From Rhizobiaceae bacterium (GTDB lineage: Bacteria; Pseudomonadota; Alphaproteobacteria; Rhizobiales; Rhizobiaceae), in contig JAMLJA010000001.1 in NCBI GenBank assembly GCA_023953905.1, positions 372,001 to 436,000 on the forward strand: a DNA stretch of 64,000 nt, given 5' to 3'. The number at the start of each line of letters is the position of its first letter. The stretch's first letter is position 1. The translations under genes were made by a program, and so were the position numbers. The notes under the pieces are model-generated. The model ran no database searches. It was not told the DNA's origin and saw nothing but the letters and a program-made list of their open reading frames with translations. Below, in pieces: positions 8,875-19,200 of the stretch.

Positions 8875-10338
8875 TTACTCCGCGAACACCGGATAGAGCT
8901 CGCTGATCGCAGTGTCCTTGTATTTTGCGCCCCGATAAACGTCCTTTATGCGCAACTCAAGCCATTCGGTGCTGATGGCCGGACTGAAATCGACCCGGCT
9001 CGCGCCCCTCACATCCTGAAGATGCACGGTCAGAGTCTGCCCGTCGCTGGTCGTCGCCTCCAGTGATTTCACGCGCGAGTTTGCTTTCCAGATGCTCTCG
9101 GTCTTGTCATAGCCGTTGATGATCTCGAAGCCGGCAAGCGAGCGCCGCTTGCCGAAATGCATCGTGACCGTCTCGTTGAGGCCGTCTTGTTTGTCCCCTT
9201 CCACCCACGCGGTCGCGCGATTGCCATCAAACATCATCGAGGGCTCGTAGCGGATCGCCTTGCTCGGCTTGAGCACGGAACTGGCGCAGTAATCGACATC
9301 GAACGGTCCGCGTTCGCAGGTACCTTCGCGCACCGCGGACCTCACAGACGTGGCCGTCGAGGCCGCGCTCGCAACCTGTTTCGCTGTCGGAGCAGCGCAA
9401 GCCGCACCTGATCTTTCCTTTGCGAGATCGGCATAGAAACTGTCTGGATAACGCCTCACAAAGGCTTCCAGCGCGCCACAACTGCCAACCTCGACAGCCT
9501 GCTGATAGGCGTCCTTTTCCGAATCCGCGCTCGCAACCGGTGGTGCCTGCCTGGATGCAGACTGTTGCCGTTGTGCGGCAAACTCGAACCGCCCGGTCAG
9601 CGAGGAGGAATCCCACGGAACCTGCTTCCCGCCAGTCGACGCCATGACATCGTTGCGCACCTCGATCATGAGATCGGAGATCGACTGACCAGGCACTGAC
9701 ATGTGCTTGAGAAGCGCGCCGGTGAAAGGCGAGTTCCGGCCCTGCCCGTCGGAAGCAACAGCATCCGGCTGTGTGGCGAAGGCAATGAAAGTGCCCGAAC
9801 CCGACTGGACGCGGCCCAATCCCTTGCTAATCGACTGAGCCGACCTGTTCTCGGACCGCGCCAGTTCGTCAGCGAACGGATTGTTGCGGCAGGCATCGAG
9901 GAAAATCAGATTGGTTTCGCTGCCTCGTTCCATTTGCTGCAACACCCCCGACAGGGAGACGAGCGAAATATCGGCTTCGGCCTCGTATTCGACCATTGCG
10001 TCAACGGGCACGAGATAGTTTTGCCCCCCTACCTGAATTCCGTGACCGGCATAAAAGAACAGGGCCACGTCGGCTGATCCTGCCGCGCGCCCGAACTTGA
10101 TCAACTGTTCCACGAGGGAGCGTCTGTCGAGATCGGTTCCGCCCATGACCTCGAAACCAAGCGACTCGAGATGCCGCGACAGGTCTTCCGCGTCGTTGCG
10201 CGGATTGGCGAGCTTGCCGACATGCTGATAGTCGGAATTGCCGACGACCAGCGCGATGCGTCGCTCGGCTGAGGCGGGGGTCAGCCAAAGCCCGACAATC
10301 AGGCAGATCGCGCCGAACAATCTCAATGAGCCCAACAC
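8875..10338 (-). CDS. Exported caspase-like (C14) protein with C-terminal glycan-binding-type domain
   Basis: This 487-residue protein has a signal peptide (residues 1-24, ending ASA). A caspase p20-like domain follows with the catalytic dyad visible: His99 in FFYAGHG and Cys150 in LDACRNNPF. Residues about 255-330 are a low-complexity linker with a short TPR-like piece. Residues about 335-487 form a beta-rich, discoidin-like module of the kind annotated as NADase-type glycan-binding domain, with a Cys pair at its start. Metacaspases of this family are basic-residue-specific peptidases. The combination suggests a periplasmic or secreted protease directed to a carbohydrate surface, which is inference. 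It converges with the VanX-like gene across only 6 bases. Confidence 0.87.
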   Translation of the reverse strand: MLGSLRLFGAICLIVGLWLTPASAERRIALVVGNSDYQHVGKLANPRNDAEDLSRHLESLGFEVMGGTDLDRRSLVEQLIKFGRAAGSADVALFFYAGHGIQVGGQNYLVPVDAMVEYEAEADISLVSLSGVLQQMERGSETNLIFLDACRNNPFADELARSENRSAQSISKGLGRVQSGSGTFIAFATQPDAVASDGQGRNSPFTGALLKHMSVPGQSISDLMIEVRNDVMASTGGKQVPWDSSSLTGRFEFAAQRQQSASRQAPPVASADSEKDAYQQAVEVGSCGALEAFVRRYPDSFYADLAKERSGAACAAPTAKQVASAASTATSVRSAVREGTCERGPFDVDYCASSVLKPSKAIRYEPSMMFDGNRATAWVEGDKQDGLNETVTMHFGKRRSLAGFEIINGYDKTESIWKANSRVKSLEATTSDGQTLTVHLQDVRGASRVDFSPAISTEWLELRIKDVYRGAKYKDTAISELYPVFAE

Positions 10339-10420
10339 TCGCGCCCCTTCGCAATGCCGGAAATACCACGAAGGCTTAGGGCAGCACCAAAGGCCTTGTC
10401 AAATGGACATGCAAGAGAGG

Positions 10421-11617
10421 TTAACCGCCCGTACCGCCTCGGTTCCAGCCGCGTCCCCTGTCGCCGACCAGTTCTGCCCGTCCTTCATGAATCGCGACCG
10501 TATCCTCGATCTTGATGAAGCCACGGGTGGGATGGAGCATCGTCGTCTCGACCGAGATCACCATGCCTGCCTCAAGCGGCCGATTGGCGTCCACGCCTTC
10601 ATAAGCGACAGGATGATTTGTCATGAGGAACGGCGCCTCATGCGAAATCAAGCCCATGCCATGCGTGAAGAAGTCTGTGAATGGCGCTATCTTGTCCTTC
10701 TTCTTGAGAGCATTTTCTCCCGTCGAGACAACAGCACTGCCAGGATTGCCGGCAACTGCCTGCGCGATCGCCTTGTCCTGGACGTCAAGAATATCGGCCA
10801 ACAAATCTTCAAGCTCGGCATCCGGCTCGCCCAGCACGCCCATCCTGCAGAGATCGCCGATATAACCATGATAATTGCCACCGGAATCGATCGACATGAC
10901 CTCGCCGCGCTTCCAGGTCTGATCGGAGATGGCGCGATTGTGACTCGAGCCAAGCGTGATCAGGCAATACTCGAATTGAAGCCCGCGCTTCGTCTCTTCC
11001 GTGCGCAGCGTCTGAACGATCTCCTCCTTCGAGGCCCCCTCTCCTGATGCGGCAAAGACCGCAAGCATGGAATCGGTGATGCGCTCCGATGCTTCCCTGA
11101 GAAGCCCGAGTTCCTCTGGCGACTTGATGGAACGGATCCGCTCGAACGCGCCGGTGGCATCGACCAGTTGCTTATTGCCGACCCCCGCTTCGATGACGCG
11201 ATACGCGTCGGAAGGCATGAAGCCCGGCTCGAAGCCGATCCGCGCATTGCCGAGATCGAGGCTGTTCAGGTGCTTTACCGCTGCCTCGGCGGCATCGACG
11301 CTTCCCCAGAAACTGGTGTGCACGTTGGGCGTCCAGAATGGATGAACCTGATGCTCGTGTCCTTCCATCTTGTTTCCCATGAAGGCGGCGTGCTCTGGCC
11401 TGCCCTTCTGATAGATAACGATCGGCAGATAGCGGCTGTGGCCGATTGCGTCCATGGCGGAGAAGAAGATGAATTTGTACCCGCCGAGCAGATATTGAAC
11501 ATTGTGCTTCGAAGTCGCGACAAGAACATCCAGACCGTGCTCTTCCATGAGACGGTCGACGCGCGCATGATCGAATGGAATACCGGCCTTGGCGCCGGAT
11601 GTGGCCTGAATATTCAC
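10421..11617 (-). CDS. M24 family metallopeptidase (Xaa-Pro aminopeptidase/creatinase fold)
   Basis: This cytosolic enzyme of about 398 residues has an N-terminal creatinase-like domain followed by a pita-bread catalytic domain. All five metal ligands of the family are visible: two Asp in SIDSGGNYHGYIGD, the His of HGMG, and Glu in VETT and IKIEDT. I chose the GTG at 11617 because GGGAGG lies just before it; the open frame extends 23 codons further without a signal. Substrate is a peptide with a penultimate proline or a small amidated compound; sequence alone does not decide. It is divergent from a membrane-dipeptidase gene, with a palindromic operator in between. Confidence 0.88.
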   Translation of the reverse strand: MNIQATSGAKAGIPFDHARVDRLMEEHGLDVLVATSKHNVQYLLGGYKFIFFSAMDAIGHSRYLPIVIYQKGRPEHAAFMGNKMEGHEHQVHPFWTPNVHTSFWGSVDAAEAAVKHLNSLDLGNARIGFEPGFMPSDAYRVIEAGVGNKQLVDATGAFERIRSIKSPEELGLLREASERITDSMLAVFAASGEGASKEEIVQTLRTEETKRGLQFEYCLITLGSSHNRAISDQTWKRGEVMSIDSGGNYHGYIGDLCRMGVLGEPDAELEDLLADILDVQDKAIAQAVAGNPGSAVVSTGENALKKKDKIAPFTDFFTHGMGLISHEAPFLMTNHPVAYEGVDANRPLEAGMVISVETTMLHPTRGFIKIEDTVAIHEGRAELVGDRGRGWNRGGTGG

Positions 11618-11646
11618 GTGTTCCTCCCAGAACCTGCATAGGCTGC

Positions 11647-11663
11647 ATCTGGTCCTACCAGAT
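11647..11663. promoter_or_regulatory. Palindromic operator ATCTGGT-N3-ACCAGAT
   Basis: Perfect 7-base arms flank a CCT centre in the region between the divergent M24 and M19 peptidase genes. The core TGGT-N3-ACCA is the pattern bound by FCD-type GntR repressors (PdhR/LldR-like). No such regulator gene is adjacent, so it may be encoded elsewhere. Confidence 0.5.
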
Positions 11664-11806
11664 TGTAAATTGTGCGTACAGAACAACCATCGAAAACCGC
11701 GACGGCATCTCGTCGCACCGTTCGAGTTCGTGCTACCTGCTTCCCAAAATTTCCCTTGCCATGTTGGCGCCCATACCGATGATCGTCGTCAAATCCGGAG
11801 CCTTGC

Positions 11807-12862
11807 ATGCAACCCATCTTTGACGGCCACAACGATGTCCTCTTGCGACTGTGGCGCAACATGCAGGCCGGCGGTGATCCCGTCGCGGAAATGGTCAATG
11901 GCGCGACCTCCGGGCATATCGACCTGCCCCGCGCGAAAGAGGGTGGCCTCGCGGGAGGGCTTTGCGCCATCTACATTCCGAATTCGGGGCCAATGACACT
12001 AGGTCAGCGCAGCGCTGGAGGCGGATATGCGGCGCCTCTTGCGCCGCCTCTCGAACGGCACTCATCACTCGACATCGCGGTAGCAGAAGCGTCGGTCGCG
12101 TTGCGGCTCGATCGCGCCGGGGTCTGGAAACTCTGCCGCTCGACCAGCGACATTCGCGACTGCATGAACACAGGAACATTCGCCGCCGTGCTTCACATGG
12201 AAGGGTGCGAGGCGATCGATGCCGACCTTGTGGCGCTTGAATTCTTTTATGGTGTCGGCTTGCGCAGCCTTGGGCCGGTCTGGAGCCGCAACAACATTTT
12301 CGGACACGGCGTACCTTTCGCCTATCCTGCCGATCCTGACACCGGACCGGGTCTAACGGATGCAGGCAAGGCTTTGGTCCGCGAGTGCAACCGGCTGGGA
12401 ATTCTCATCGACCTTTCGCACATCACGGAGAAAGGCTTCTGGGACGTCGTTGGCCTGAGTGACCAGCCTCCCATCGCCAGTCACTCCAACGCGCACGCCC
12501 TGACCCCAGTGGCCCGCAACCTGACCGACCGGCAACTCGATGCGATCCGCGAGCGCAAGGGCCTCGTCGGGCTCAATTTTGCTGTCACGATGTTGCGTTC
12601 GGACGGCCGTGAACTCGGCGAGACACCGCTGCACGACATGGTTCGCCACATCGACTACATGGTCGAACGCGCGGGTATAGACTGCGTGGCGCTTGGTTCG
12701 GATTTTGATGGAGCGATGGTGCCGAAAGAGATCAACGACGCTTCCGGCCTTCAAACACTTGTCGAGGCACTGGCTTCCGCAGGTTACGGCGATGCCGAGC
12801 TCCGCAAGATCTGCCAAGAGAACTGGCTGCGGGTGCTCGGTCAGGCCTGGCACGAGGCGTAG
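11807..12862 (+). CDS. Membrane dipeptidase family protein (M19, renal dipeptidase-like)
   Basis: This 351-residue zinc dipeptidase hydrolyses dipeptides, including ones with a D-residue or dehydro residue at the C-terminal side. The family metal ligands are seen in DGHND near the N terminus, the Glu of HMEG, and the two histidines in the LIDLSH and SHSNAH regions; the later GSDFDG motif is also there. No signal peptide is present, so it is cytosolic like most bacterial members. It diverges from the M24 peptidase, and the shared promoter region with a palindromic operator suggests the two are induced together, perhaps for proline-containing dipeptides. Confidence 0.9.
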   Translation: MQPIFDGHNDVLLRLWRNMQAGGDPVAEMVNGATSGHIDLPRAKEGGLAGGLCAIYIPNSGPMTLGQRSAGGGYAAPLAPPLERHSSLDIAVAEASVALRLDRAGVWKLCRSTSDIRDCMNTGTFAAVLHMEGCEAIDADLVALEFFYGVGLRSLGPVWSRNNIFGHGVPFAYPADPDTGPGLTDAGKALVRECNRLGILIDLSHITEKGFWDVVGLSDQPPIASHSNAHALTPVARNLTDRQLDAIRERKGLVGLNFAVTMLRSDGRELGETPLHDMVRHIDYMVERAGIDCVALGSDFDGAMVPKEINDASGLQTLVEALASAGYGDAELRKICQENWLRVLGQAWHEA

Positions 12863-12932
12863 CTATCACTGCAAGGCGCGCGCTCAAGCTCCCGAAAAGA
12901 CTCACCTTCGCTGTGCGTGAGAAGTTGAATCT

Positions 12933-14360
12933 CTACATGAAGACAAGGCCTGCCAGGAAGAAGGTCGGGATCAGAACCGCGCCTGACCAGATCATGTAGC
13001 CGAAGAAGCTGGGCATCCTGACGCCCCGTTCCCTTGCGATCGCATAGACCATGAAGTTCGGCGCATTTCCGATATAGGTATTGGCACCCATGAAGACGGC
13101 GCCCGCCGAGATCGCGGCAAGTGTCCCGGCAAATGTGGTCATGAGCTGTTGCGGGTCTCCACCAGCCAGCTCGAAGAACACCAGGTAGGTTGGTGCGTTA
13201 TCGAGGAACGAGGACAGGATTCCGGTCATCCAGAAATAGGCGAGATCATTGTGCGAGCCGTCGGAGCGCGTCACCAGTTCGACCAGCGGCGCCATCGCCC
13301 CATCCATACCGGCCTTCAATATGGCAATCACCGGTATGATGCAGATGAAGATCGCCGCAAACAGCTTGGCGACTTCCGCGATCGGTCCCCACGTGAATCC
13401 ATTGGCGTCCCGATAGACTTTGCGCGTGACGAGCAGCGACACCCCTGCAAGGGCAAGAATGATGACATCCCTGACGATGTTCTGCAGTTCGACATGAACC
13501 CCGTGTATGGTGAACTCCACGCCGGGTTTCCATGCCGCGGACATGAGTATCGCCCCGATCACTCCGAGTAGCAGCGGAATATTGACAATACCCCTGATGC
13601 GCACTTTCGAGTCAGGCGTCGGGTCCTTGATCTTGGGAGCGCCTTCCTCCCGCCGATGAAGGACGACATCGATCGCCACGAAGATGATCAGGACAAGCGC
13701 GGCAACGAACAGCGTGTCGAACCAGAGATGCTGAGTCGTCCAGAAGAAGTCCACGCCACGCAGAAAGCCGACGAAAAGCGGCGGATCGCCCAGCGGCGTC
13801 AGCGAGCCGCCTATGTTCGATACCAGGAAGATGAAGAACACGACCACATGCGCGTTGAAGGGACGATTGTCATTGGCGCGAATGATCGGCCGGATCAGGA
13901 TCATCGACGCGCCCGTGGTGCCCACCACCGAGGCGAGAACTGCACCAATCACCAGAATCAGGGCGTTCATCAGCGGCGTACCGTGGATGTTGCCTGCGAC
14001 CAGAATGCCGCCGGAAATGGTGAAAAGGCCAAACAGCAGGATGATGAATGACACATATTCCAGCAGGACAGTGTGCAGCACTGCGGTCAGCGTTGTCGAA
14101 AACCCGAACGCGACCGCCATTGGAAGCGTTGCAAGCAGCGCCCATCCCAAGGCGATCTTACCGTAATGATGTTCCCAAAAGTGATGGTAGAGCAACGGAC
14201 CTGTCGCAATGCAAAGCAGGATGCCCGCGAATGGCAGGCCCCATAGCAGCGACATGGATTCGCCCGGTAACTCCGCTGCAAAGGCGGGCTCGGGCGACAG
14301 CGCGAGAATGACAGCGCATCCAACTATGAATGCAGCACGTGTCACGTTGCTGAAATGCAT
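12933..14360 (-). CDS. NhaD-like sodium:proton antiporter / ion transporter superfamily membrane protein
   Basis: The 475-residue protein has a cleavable or first membrane segment at residues 8-28 and then about a dozen hydrophobic segments. The GGSLTPLGDPP motif is typical of the ArsB/NhaD (ion transporter) superfamily, where it forms part of the ion site. Annotations for this family range from sodium:proton antiport to dicarboxylate transport, and the sequence alone does not settle the substrate. It lies 55 bases downstream of the TetR gene on the same strand, so it may be partly co-transcribed with it, and converges with the M19 peptidase. Confidence 0.8.
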   Translation of the reverse strand: MHFSNVTRAAFIVGCAVILALSPEPAFAAELPGESMSLLWGLPFAGILLCIATGPLLYHHFWEHHYGKIALGWALLATLPMAVAFGFSTTLTAVLHTVLLEYVSFIILLFGLFTISGGILVAGNIHGTPLMNALILVIGAVLASVVGTTGASMILIRPIIRANDNRPFNAHVVVFFIFLVSNIGGSLTPLGDPPLFVGFLRGVDFFWTTQHLWFDTLFVAALVLIIFVAIDVVLHRREEGAPKIKDPTPDSKVRIRGIVNIPLLLGVIGAILMSAAWKPGVEFTIHGVHVELQNIVRDVIILALAGVSLLVTRKVYRDANGFTWGPIAEVAKLFAAIFICIIPVIAILKAGMDGAMAPLVELVTRSDGSHNDLAYFWMTGILSSFLDNAPTYLVFFELAGGDPQQLMTTFAGTLAAISAGAVFMGANTYIGNAPNFMVYAIARERGVRMPSFFGYMIWSGAVLIPTFFLAGLVFM

Positions 14361-14415
14361 TACCTGTTAAACTCCAGACTCGACGTCAGGAACCTATCCA
14401 GCCAAGCGACCGCGG

Positions 14416-14973
14416 TCAAAGCGAGGCTGTGGAATTCCGTTCGCGGCCCGCGCCGATCTTCAGCATGGACTCGACTGCAAGATCGCGCTCCTCCGACGTA
14501 AGCACCTCGGTCTCGAAAAGTTTGAGGCTTCGCATGCCTTCCAGCGCCAGATAAATCACGAGCAGCGACCCGAAATCGTCAGACTCGGACTTCAGCCGGT
14601 CAAGCAGCCTGCGTTTGAAGGCTGCAATCGGCTTCAGGAAATCAGGATCCTCCGCGATCGCCGCCAGCACGCCTGTCGCGCCGTGCTGGGCTTCGGCGCA
14701 CTCGATTGCCGACAGCTTGATATAGGCCGACAAGAGGCCATCCTGAGCCGTATGACTCGCATCCAGTTCCTGCTCGAAATTTGTCAGGAACGTTTCGACG
14801 AGCGCGCGCATCAGGGATGCTTTCGTCGGAAAATTGTATAAGAGACCACCTTTTGATACACCGGCACGAGCAGCAACCGCGTCGAGCGATAGCCGTCCCG
14901 CGCCAGCCTCTCGGGCCACCTCAGCGGCTGCGGAGAGAATCTTGTCTCTGGAGGATTGTTTGATCTGTGTCAT
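14416..14973 (-). CDS. TetR/AcrR family transcriptional repressor
   Basis: This 185-residue regulator has an N-terminal helix-turn-helix at about residues 25-48 (LDAVAARAGVSKGGLLYNF), the most conserved part of the TetR family, and a helical ligand-binding C-terminal domain. It is transcribed away from the RND efflux pair that follows, and a near-perfect palindrome at 15017-15032 lies between them. The standard arrangement suggests it represses both itself and the pump and is released by a pump substrate. The effector is unknown. Confidence 0.9.
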   Translation of the reverse strand: MTQIKQSSRDKILSAAAEVAREAGAGRLSLDAVAARAGVSKGGLLYNFPTKASLMRALVETFLTNFEQELDASHTAQDGLLSAYIKLSAIECAEAQHGATGVLAAIAEDPDFLKPIAAFKRRLLDRLKSESDDFGSLLVIYLALEGMRSLKLFETEVLTSEERDLAVESMLKIGAGRERNSTASL

Positions 14974-15009
14974 CTGCGCATCTCCATCCCGAGATTTTCT
15001 TAGACCAGA

Positions 15010-15032
15010 TTGACAATACCGTCCAGACGGTA
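15010..15032 (+). promoter_or_regulatory. TTGACA promoter element with TetR-type palindromic operator
   Basis: TTGACA at 15010-15015 is followed directly by TACCGTC-CA-GACGGTA (15017-15032), which has perfect 7-base arms. The palindrome fills the space where a promoter spacer would lie, so binding of the neighbouring TetR protein would block RNA polymerase. No clear -10 hexamer can be assigned. Confidence 0.65.
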
Positions 15033-15095
15033 CAGTAGCATATCATTGAATTTCATCGGCGCGCCGCGAAGGCACGCAAACGTTTGGGGATCAAA

Positions 15096-16241
15096 TTGAT
15101 CAAGCGTTTTATTATTGCCTTCATTCTGCTCGTGATCGTGGTCGGCGGGATCGTCGGCTTCAACATGTTCCGTGACAAAGCGATTCAGGAATATTTCGCT
15201 TCGATGCCGGTCGCCCAGGTCACCATTTCGACCGCCAAGATTGAGCCGGTGAAATGGTTGCCGAACATCGAAACCATCGGAACCGTGGGGGCAGCGCGCG
15301 GCGTCGACCTGACGGTCGAGACGACGGGCATCGTCAAGGAGATATTCTTCCACGCCAATGAGCGCGTTGAACTCGGTCAGGTGCTGGTCCAGTTGGACGA
15401 TGCCGTGCAGGCTGCGGATGTGGAAGTGGCAAAAACCCAGGCGAAACTGGACAAGCAGGCGTTCGACCGCGCAACGGAACTTCAAAAGCGCGGCGTCGGA
15501 TCTGAAGTGACGACGGACTCCGCCCGCGCAGCGGCAGAAACGTCCACGTCGCAGGTGGCTAAGCTCCAGGCTGTGCTCGACCAGAAGCAGCTGCGCGCTC
15601 CCTATTCCGGCACGATGGGCATTCCGCGCGTGGAACTCGGCCAGTTTATCCAGCCCGGGACTGCGGTGGCGACCCTTCAGGATCTCGATACGATGAGAGC
15701 CGATTTTTCAGTTCCCGAACAGCAGCTTGACTTGCTCAAGATCGGCCAGCCAGTGGCGTTCAGCGTGACCGATGGCGATTTCCCGTTCAAGGGCGCGATC
15801 ACGGGTATCGAGCCCAAAGTCGATCCGTCCAGCCGGCTGGTTTCGGTCAGGGCCGAGATCTCAAATCCACAAGGCAAGCTGAGCCCGGGTCAGTTTGTGC
15901 AGGTCCGTGTGGAGCTGCCGGCAGAGGACAACGTCATTGCCATTCCGGAGACGGCTCTGGTGAGCAGCCTTTACGGTGACTTCGTCTTTGTCGTGAAACC
16001 CGCGCCAGCCGCCGAAAAGACGGCGGACGCAACAGCGTCGGAGAATCCTGGGCACATCGTCTCCCAGATATTTGTCGACGTCGGTCGTCGCTCAGACGGT
16101 TCGGTGGAGATCCTCAAGGGCGTTTCTGCCGGTGACGAGGTTGTGACGGCCGGCCAGAACCGCCTCTCGAACAACACGCCGGTCACCGTCGACAATTCGG
16201 TGACTCCGCAATCTACTGCCGATGGAGCAAGCAAGCCATGA
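15096..16241 (+). CDS. RND efflux periplasmic adaptor subunit (membrane fusion protein)
   Basis: This adaptor of about 381 residues links the inner-membrane pump to an outer-membrane channel. One N-terminal membrane anchor (residues 2-20) is followed by a barrel-sandwich/lipoyl-like domain, a helical hairpin around residues 95-135 and beta-barrel domains. The start is uncertain: TTG codons occur at 15084 and 15096. I prefer 15096, because GGGGA lies five bases upstream and the resulting N terminus MIKRFIIAFILL is family-typical. It overlaps the pump gene by four bases. Confidence 0.88.
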   Translation: MIKRFIIAFILLVIVVGGIVGFNMFRDKAIQEYFASMPVAQVTISTAKIEPVKWLPNIETIGTVGAARGVDLTVETTGIVKEIFFHANERVELGQVLVQLDDAVQAADVEVAKTQAKLDKQAFDRATELQKRGVGSEVTTDSARAAAETSTSQVAKLQAVLDQKQLRAPYSGTMGIPRVELGQFIQPGTAVATLQDLDTMRADFSVPEQQLDLLKIGQPVAFSVTDGDFPFKGAITGIEPKVDPSSRLVSVRAEISNPQGKLSPGQFVQVRVELPAEDNVIAIPETALVSSLYGDFVFVVKPAPAAEKTADATASENPGHIVSQIFVDVGRRSDGSVEILKGVSAGDEVVTAGQNRLSNNTPVTVDNSVTPQSTADGASKP

Positions 16242-19200
16242 GCTTCTCCGATCTCTTCATTCGTCGCCCGGTCATGACGACCGTGCTCGCCCTTATGATT
16301 CTGCTTCTCGGCTTCCAGGGCCTCTTCAACCTGGCGGTTCGCCAATATCCCGAGGTCGAGGAGACGGTGATCACCATCACCACGACCTATCCCGGCGCTA
16401 GCCCGGACCTTATTCAGGGTTTCATCACTGCGCCGATCGCGCGCGCCGTCGCAACCACCGAGAACATCGACTATGTCACCTCGCAGAGCCGCCCTTCGGC
16501 GAGTGTCGTGACGGTCCAGATGAAACTTGGCTCGAACCCCGACGTGGCTTTGACCGAAGTCATGTCGAAGGTGCAGGGCGTCCGCGGCCAGTTGCCTGAC
16601 AACTCCGACGATCCAGTCATCGTCAAGGGCACCGGCCAGCAATTCGCGCTCATGTATCTTGCGGTACAAAACCCCGCAATGACGCCGGAACAGCTGACCG
16701 AGTATATCGAACGCGTGTTGCGACCCCGCATGTCGACGATCGAAGGCGTGGCCGAAGTACAGGTGCTCGGAGCTGCCGACTATTCAATGCGCGTGTGGAT
16801 CGACCCCATAAAGCTCGCCTCGCGCAAGATGACGGCAGCCGAAGTGCTGGGGGCAATCAACAGTTCGAATTTCCTCTCTGCTCCCGGCAAGACCAAGGAT
16901 CTTAATACAGCCTATTCCATCACGCTCAAGTCCACGCTTCAGACACCCGAGGCATTCGCCGCCATTCCCCTCAAATCGGATGGCACCGGTGTGGTCCGCC
17001 TTCGCGACGTCGCCCGAGTCGAACTTGCTGCGGAAAGCACCGACACCATAGTCAACTTCGACGGCCAACAGGGCACGTTCATAGGTGTATTCCCAACTCC
17101 TGCGGCCAACCCTCTGGATACGGCTAGCGGGGTTATCGCACAACTCCCGTCGATTCAGAGCAGCCTACCCGAGGGAATGAAGATCACGATGGTCTATGAT
17201 TCCACGGAGACGATCAGCGCGTCCATCGAAGAGGTGTTCAAGACCATCGCCGAGGCCGTGGTAATCGTCATCGTGGTTATCCTCCTCTTCCTTGGATCCT
17301 TCCGATCCGTGCTGATGCCGGTCATCACGATTCCCCTGTCGTTGATCGGAACGTGCTTCTTCCTCTACGTGATGGGATACTCGATCAATCTTCTCTCATT
17401 GCTTGCCATGGTGCTTGCGATCGGATTGGTGGTCGATGACGCCATCGTGGTGGTGGAAAACATCCACCGTCACATCGAGGAGGGCCTCTCCCCGATGAAG
17501 GCGTCGTTCAAGGGCATGTCCGAAATCGTGGGACCTGTCGTGGCCATGACGATCACGCTGGCGGCCGTGTTTGCGCCTCTCGCCTTTACCGGAGGCCTGA
17601 CGGGTTCGCTCTTCCGCGAATTCGCCCTGACGCTGGCAGGAGCGGTGGTGATCTCGGGATTTGTAGCGCTCACGATCACGCCGATGATGTCGGCGCGGAT
17701 TCTGAAAGGCGGAAATCACAGCCGTTTTCAGCGCTTCGTCGACAATGTGTTCGACCGCATCTCCAACGGTTATGAACGGCTGGTCACGGGCTCGCTCAAA
17801 TACCGTCCGGTCACGCTGCTGGTGGTTATCGCGCTGGTCTCCGTCACCGGCTACATGTTCACCAAGACGTCAAGCGAACTTGCGCCGGAAGAAGACCAGG
17901 GCGCACTGTTCGCTGTCGTAACGGCACCGCGCTATGCGACCAGCGAATACACGTCGCGCTATACGGATCAGATGCGTGATCTGACCAAGGATCTTGAGGA
18001 ACTGAAGGTCAATTTCTCGATAGTCGGCTTTGGCGGAGAAACCAATTCCGGCTTTGCGATCTGGTCGTTCAAGGACTGGGCGGATCGCAAACGCTCGCAG
18101 AAGGAACTTCAGGCCGATATCCAGGCACGCATATCCAAGGTTGCGGGCGTTCAGGCCTTTGTGTTCGCGCCACCTACCCTGCCAGGCACCGGCGGCGGCC
18201 TGCCGATCAGCATGGTGATACAGTCTACCGGCGACCCGAGTCAGGTGTATGAGGTGACTGAGCAGATCAAACAGAAGGCACAGGCGAGCGGACGCTTTAT
18301 TATCGTCCAGAACTCACTGTCGTTCGACGCGCCCCAGGTGACAATTACCATTGACCGCGACCGCGCCGCAGCGCTTGGTCTACCGATCAGCGACATCGGA
18401 ACCACACTCGGCTTGCTGGTGGGCGGTGGCTCGGTGGCGCAGTTCGACCGGGATTCCAACAGCTATGACATCATCCTCCAGGTCCCGGAAAAGTACCGGA
18501 AGTCACCCGATCTGCTGGGTGATTTCTATGTCCGTAGCACCAATGGCGAGATGGTTCCGCTTTCTGCCGTAATCAAGATCAAGACGAATTCGTCCCCAGC
18601 CTCGATTGAGCAATTCAATCAGCTCAACTCCTCGACCATCTCGGCACTGCCCCTGCCGGGCGTCACAACGGGCGATGGCTTGAAGGTGATTGAGGACATC
18701 GCGCGACCGCTGCTGCCGTCCGGCTTCTTTATTGACTATTCGGGCCAGTCGCGACTGGAGAAGGAACAAGGCTCCACCATCGCAATCGCCTTCGCGCTGG
18801 CCGTCGTGGTGATCTATCTGGTTCTCGCGGCTCAGTTCGAGAGTTTCCGCGATCCGCTGATCATCATGATGTCGGTGCCTTTGTCGATCTTCGGGGCGGT
18901 TCTGCCACTCAATCTCGGGCTGGGCACGCTCAACATCTATACGCAGGTTGGCCTCATCACCCTTATCGGCCTTATTACAAAGCACGGCATTCTGTTGGTG
19001 GAGTTCGCGAACCAGCAGCGAGAGGAACACGGCCTCTCGATACATGACGCGATCGTGGCCTCGGCCAAGGTTCGCCTGCGGCCGATTCTGATGACGACCG
19101 CCGCAATGGCGCTTGGCGTCGTGCCGTTGATCACCGCAGCGGGTGCCGGCGCTGCGGCGCGCTATTCCATGGGCCTCGTGATCTTTGCCGGCATCCTGGT

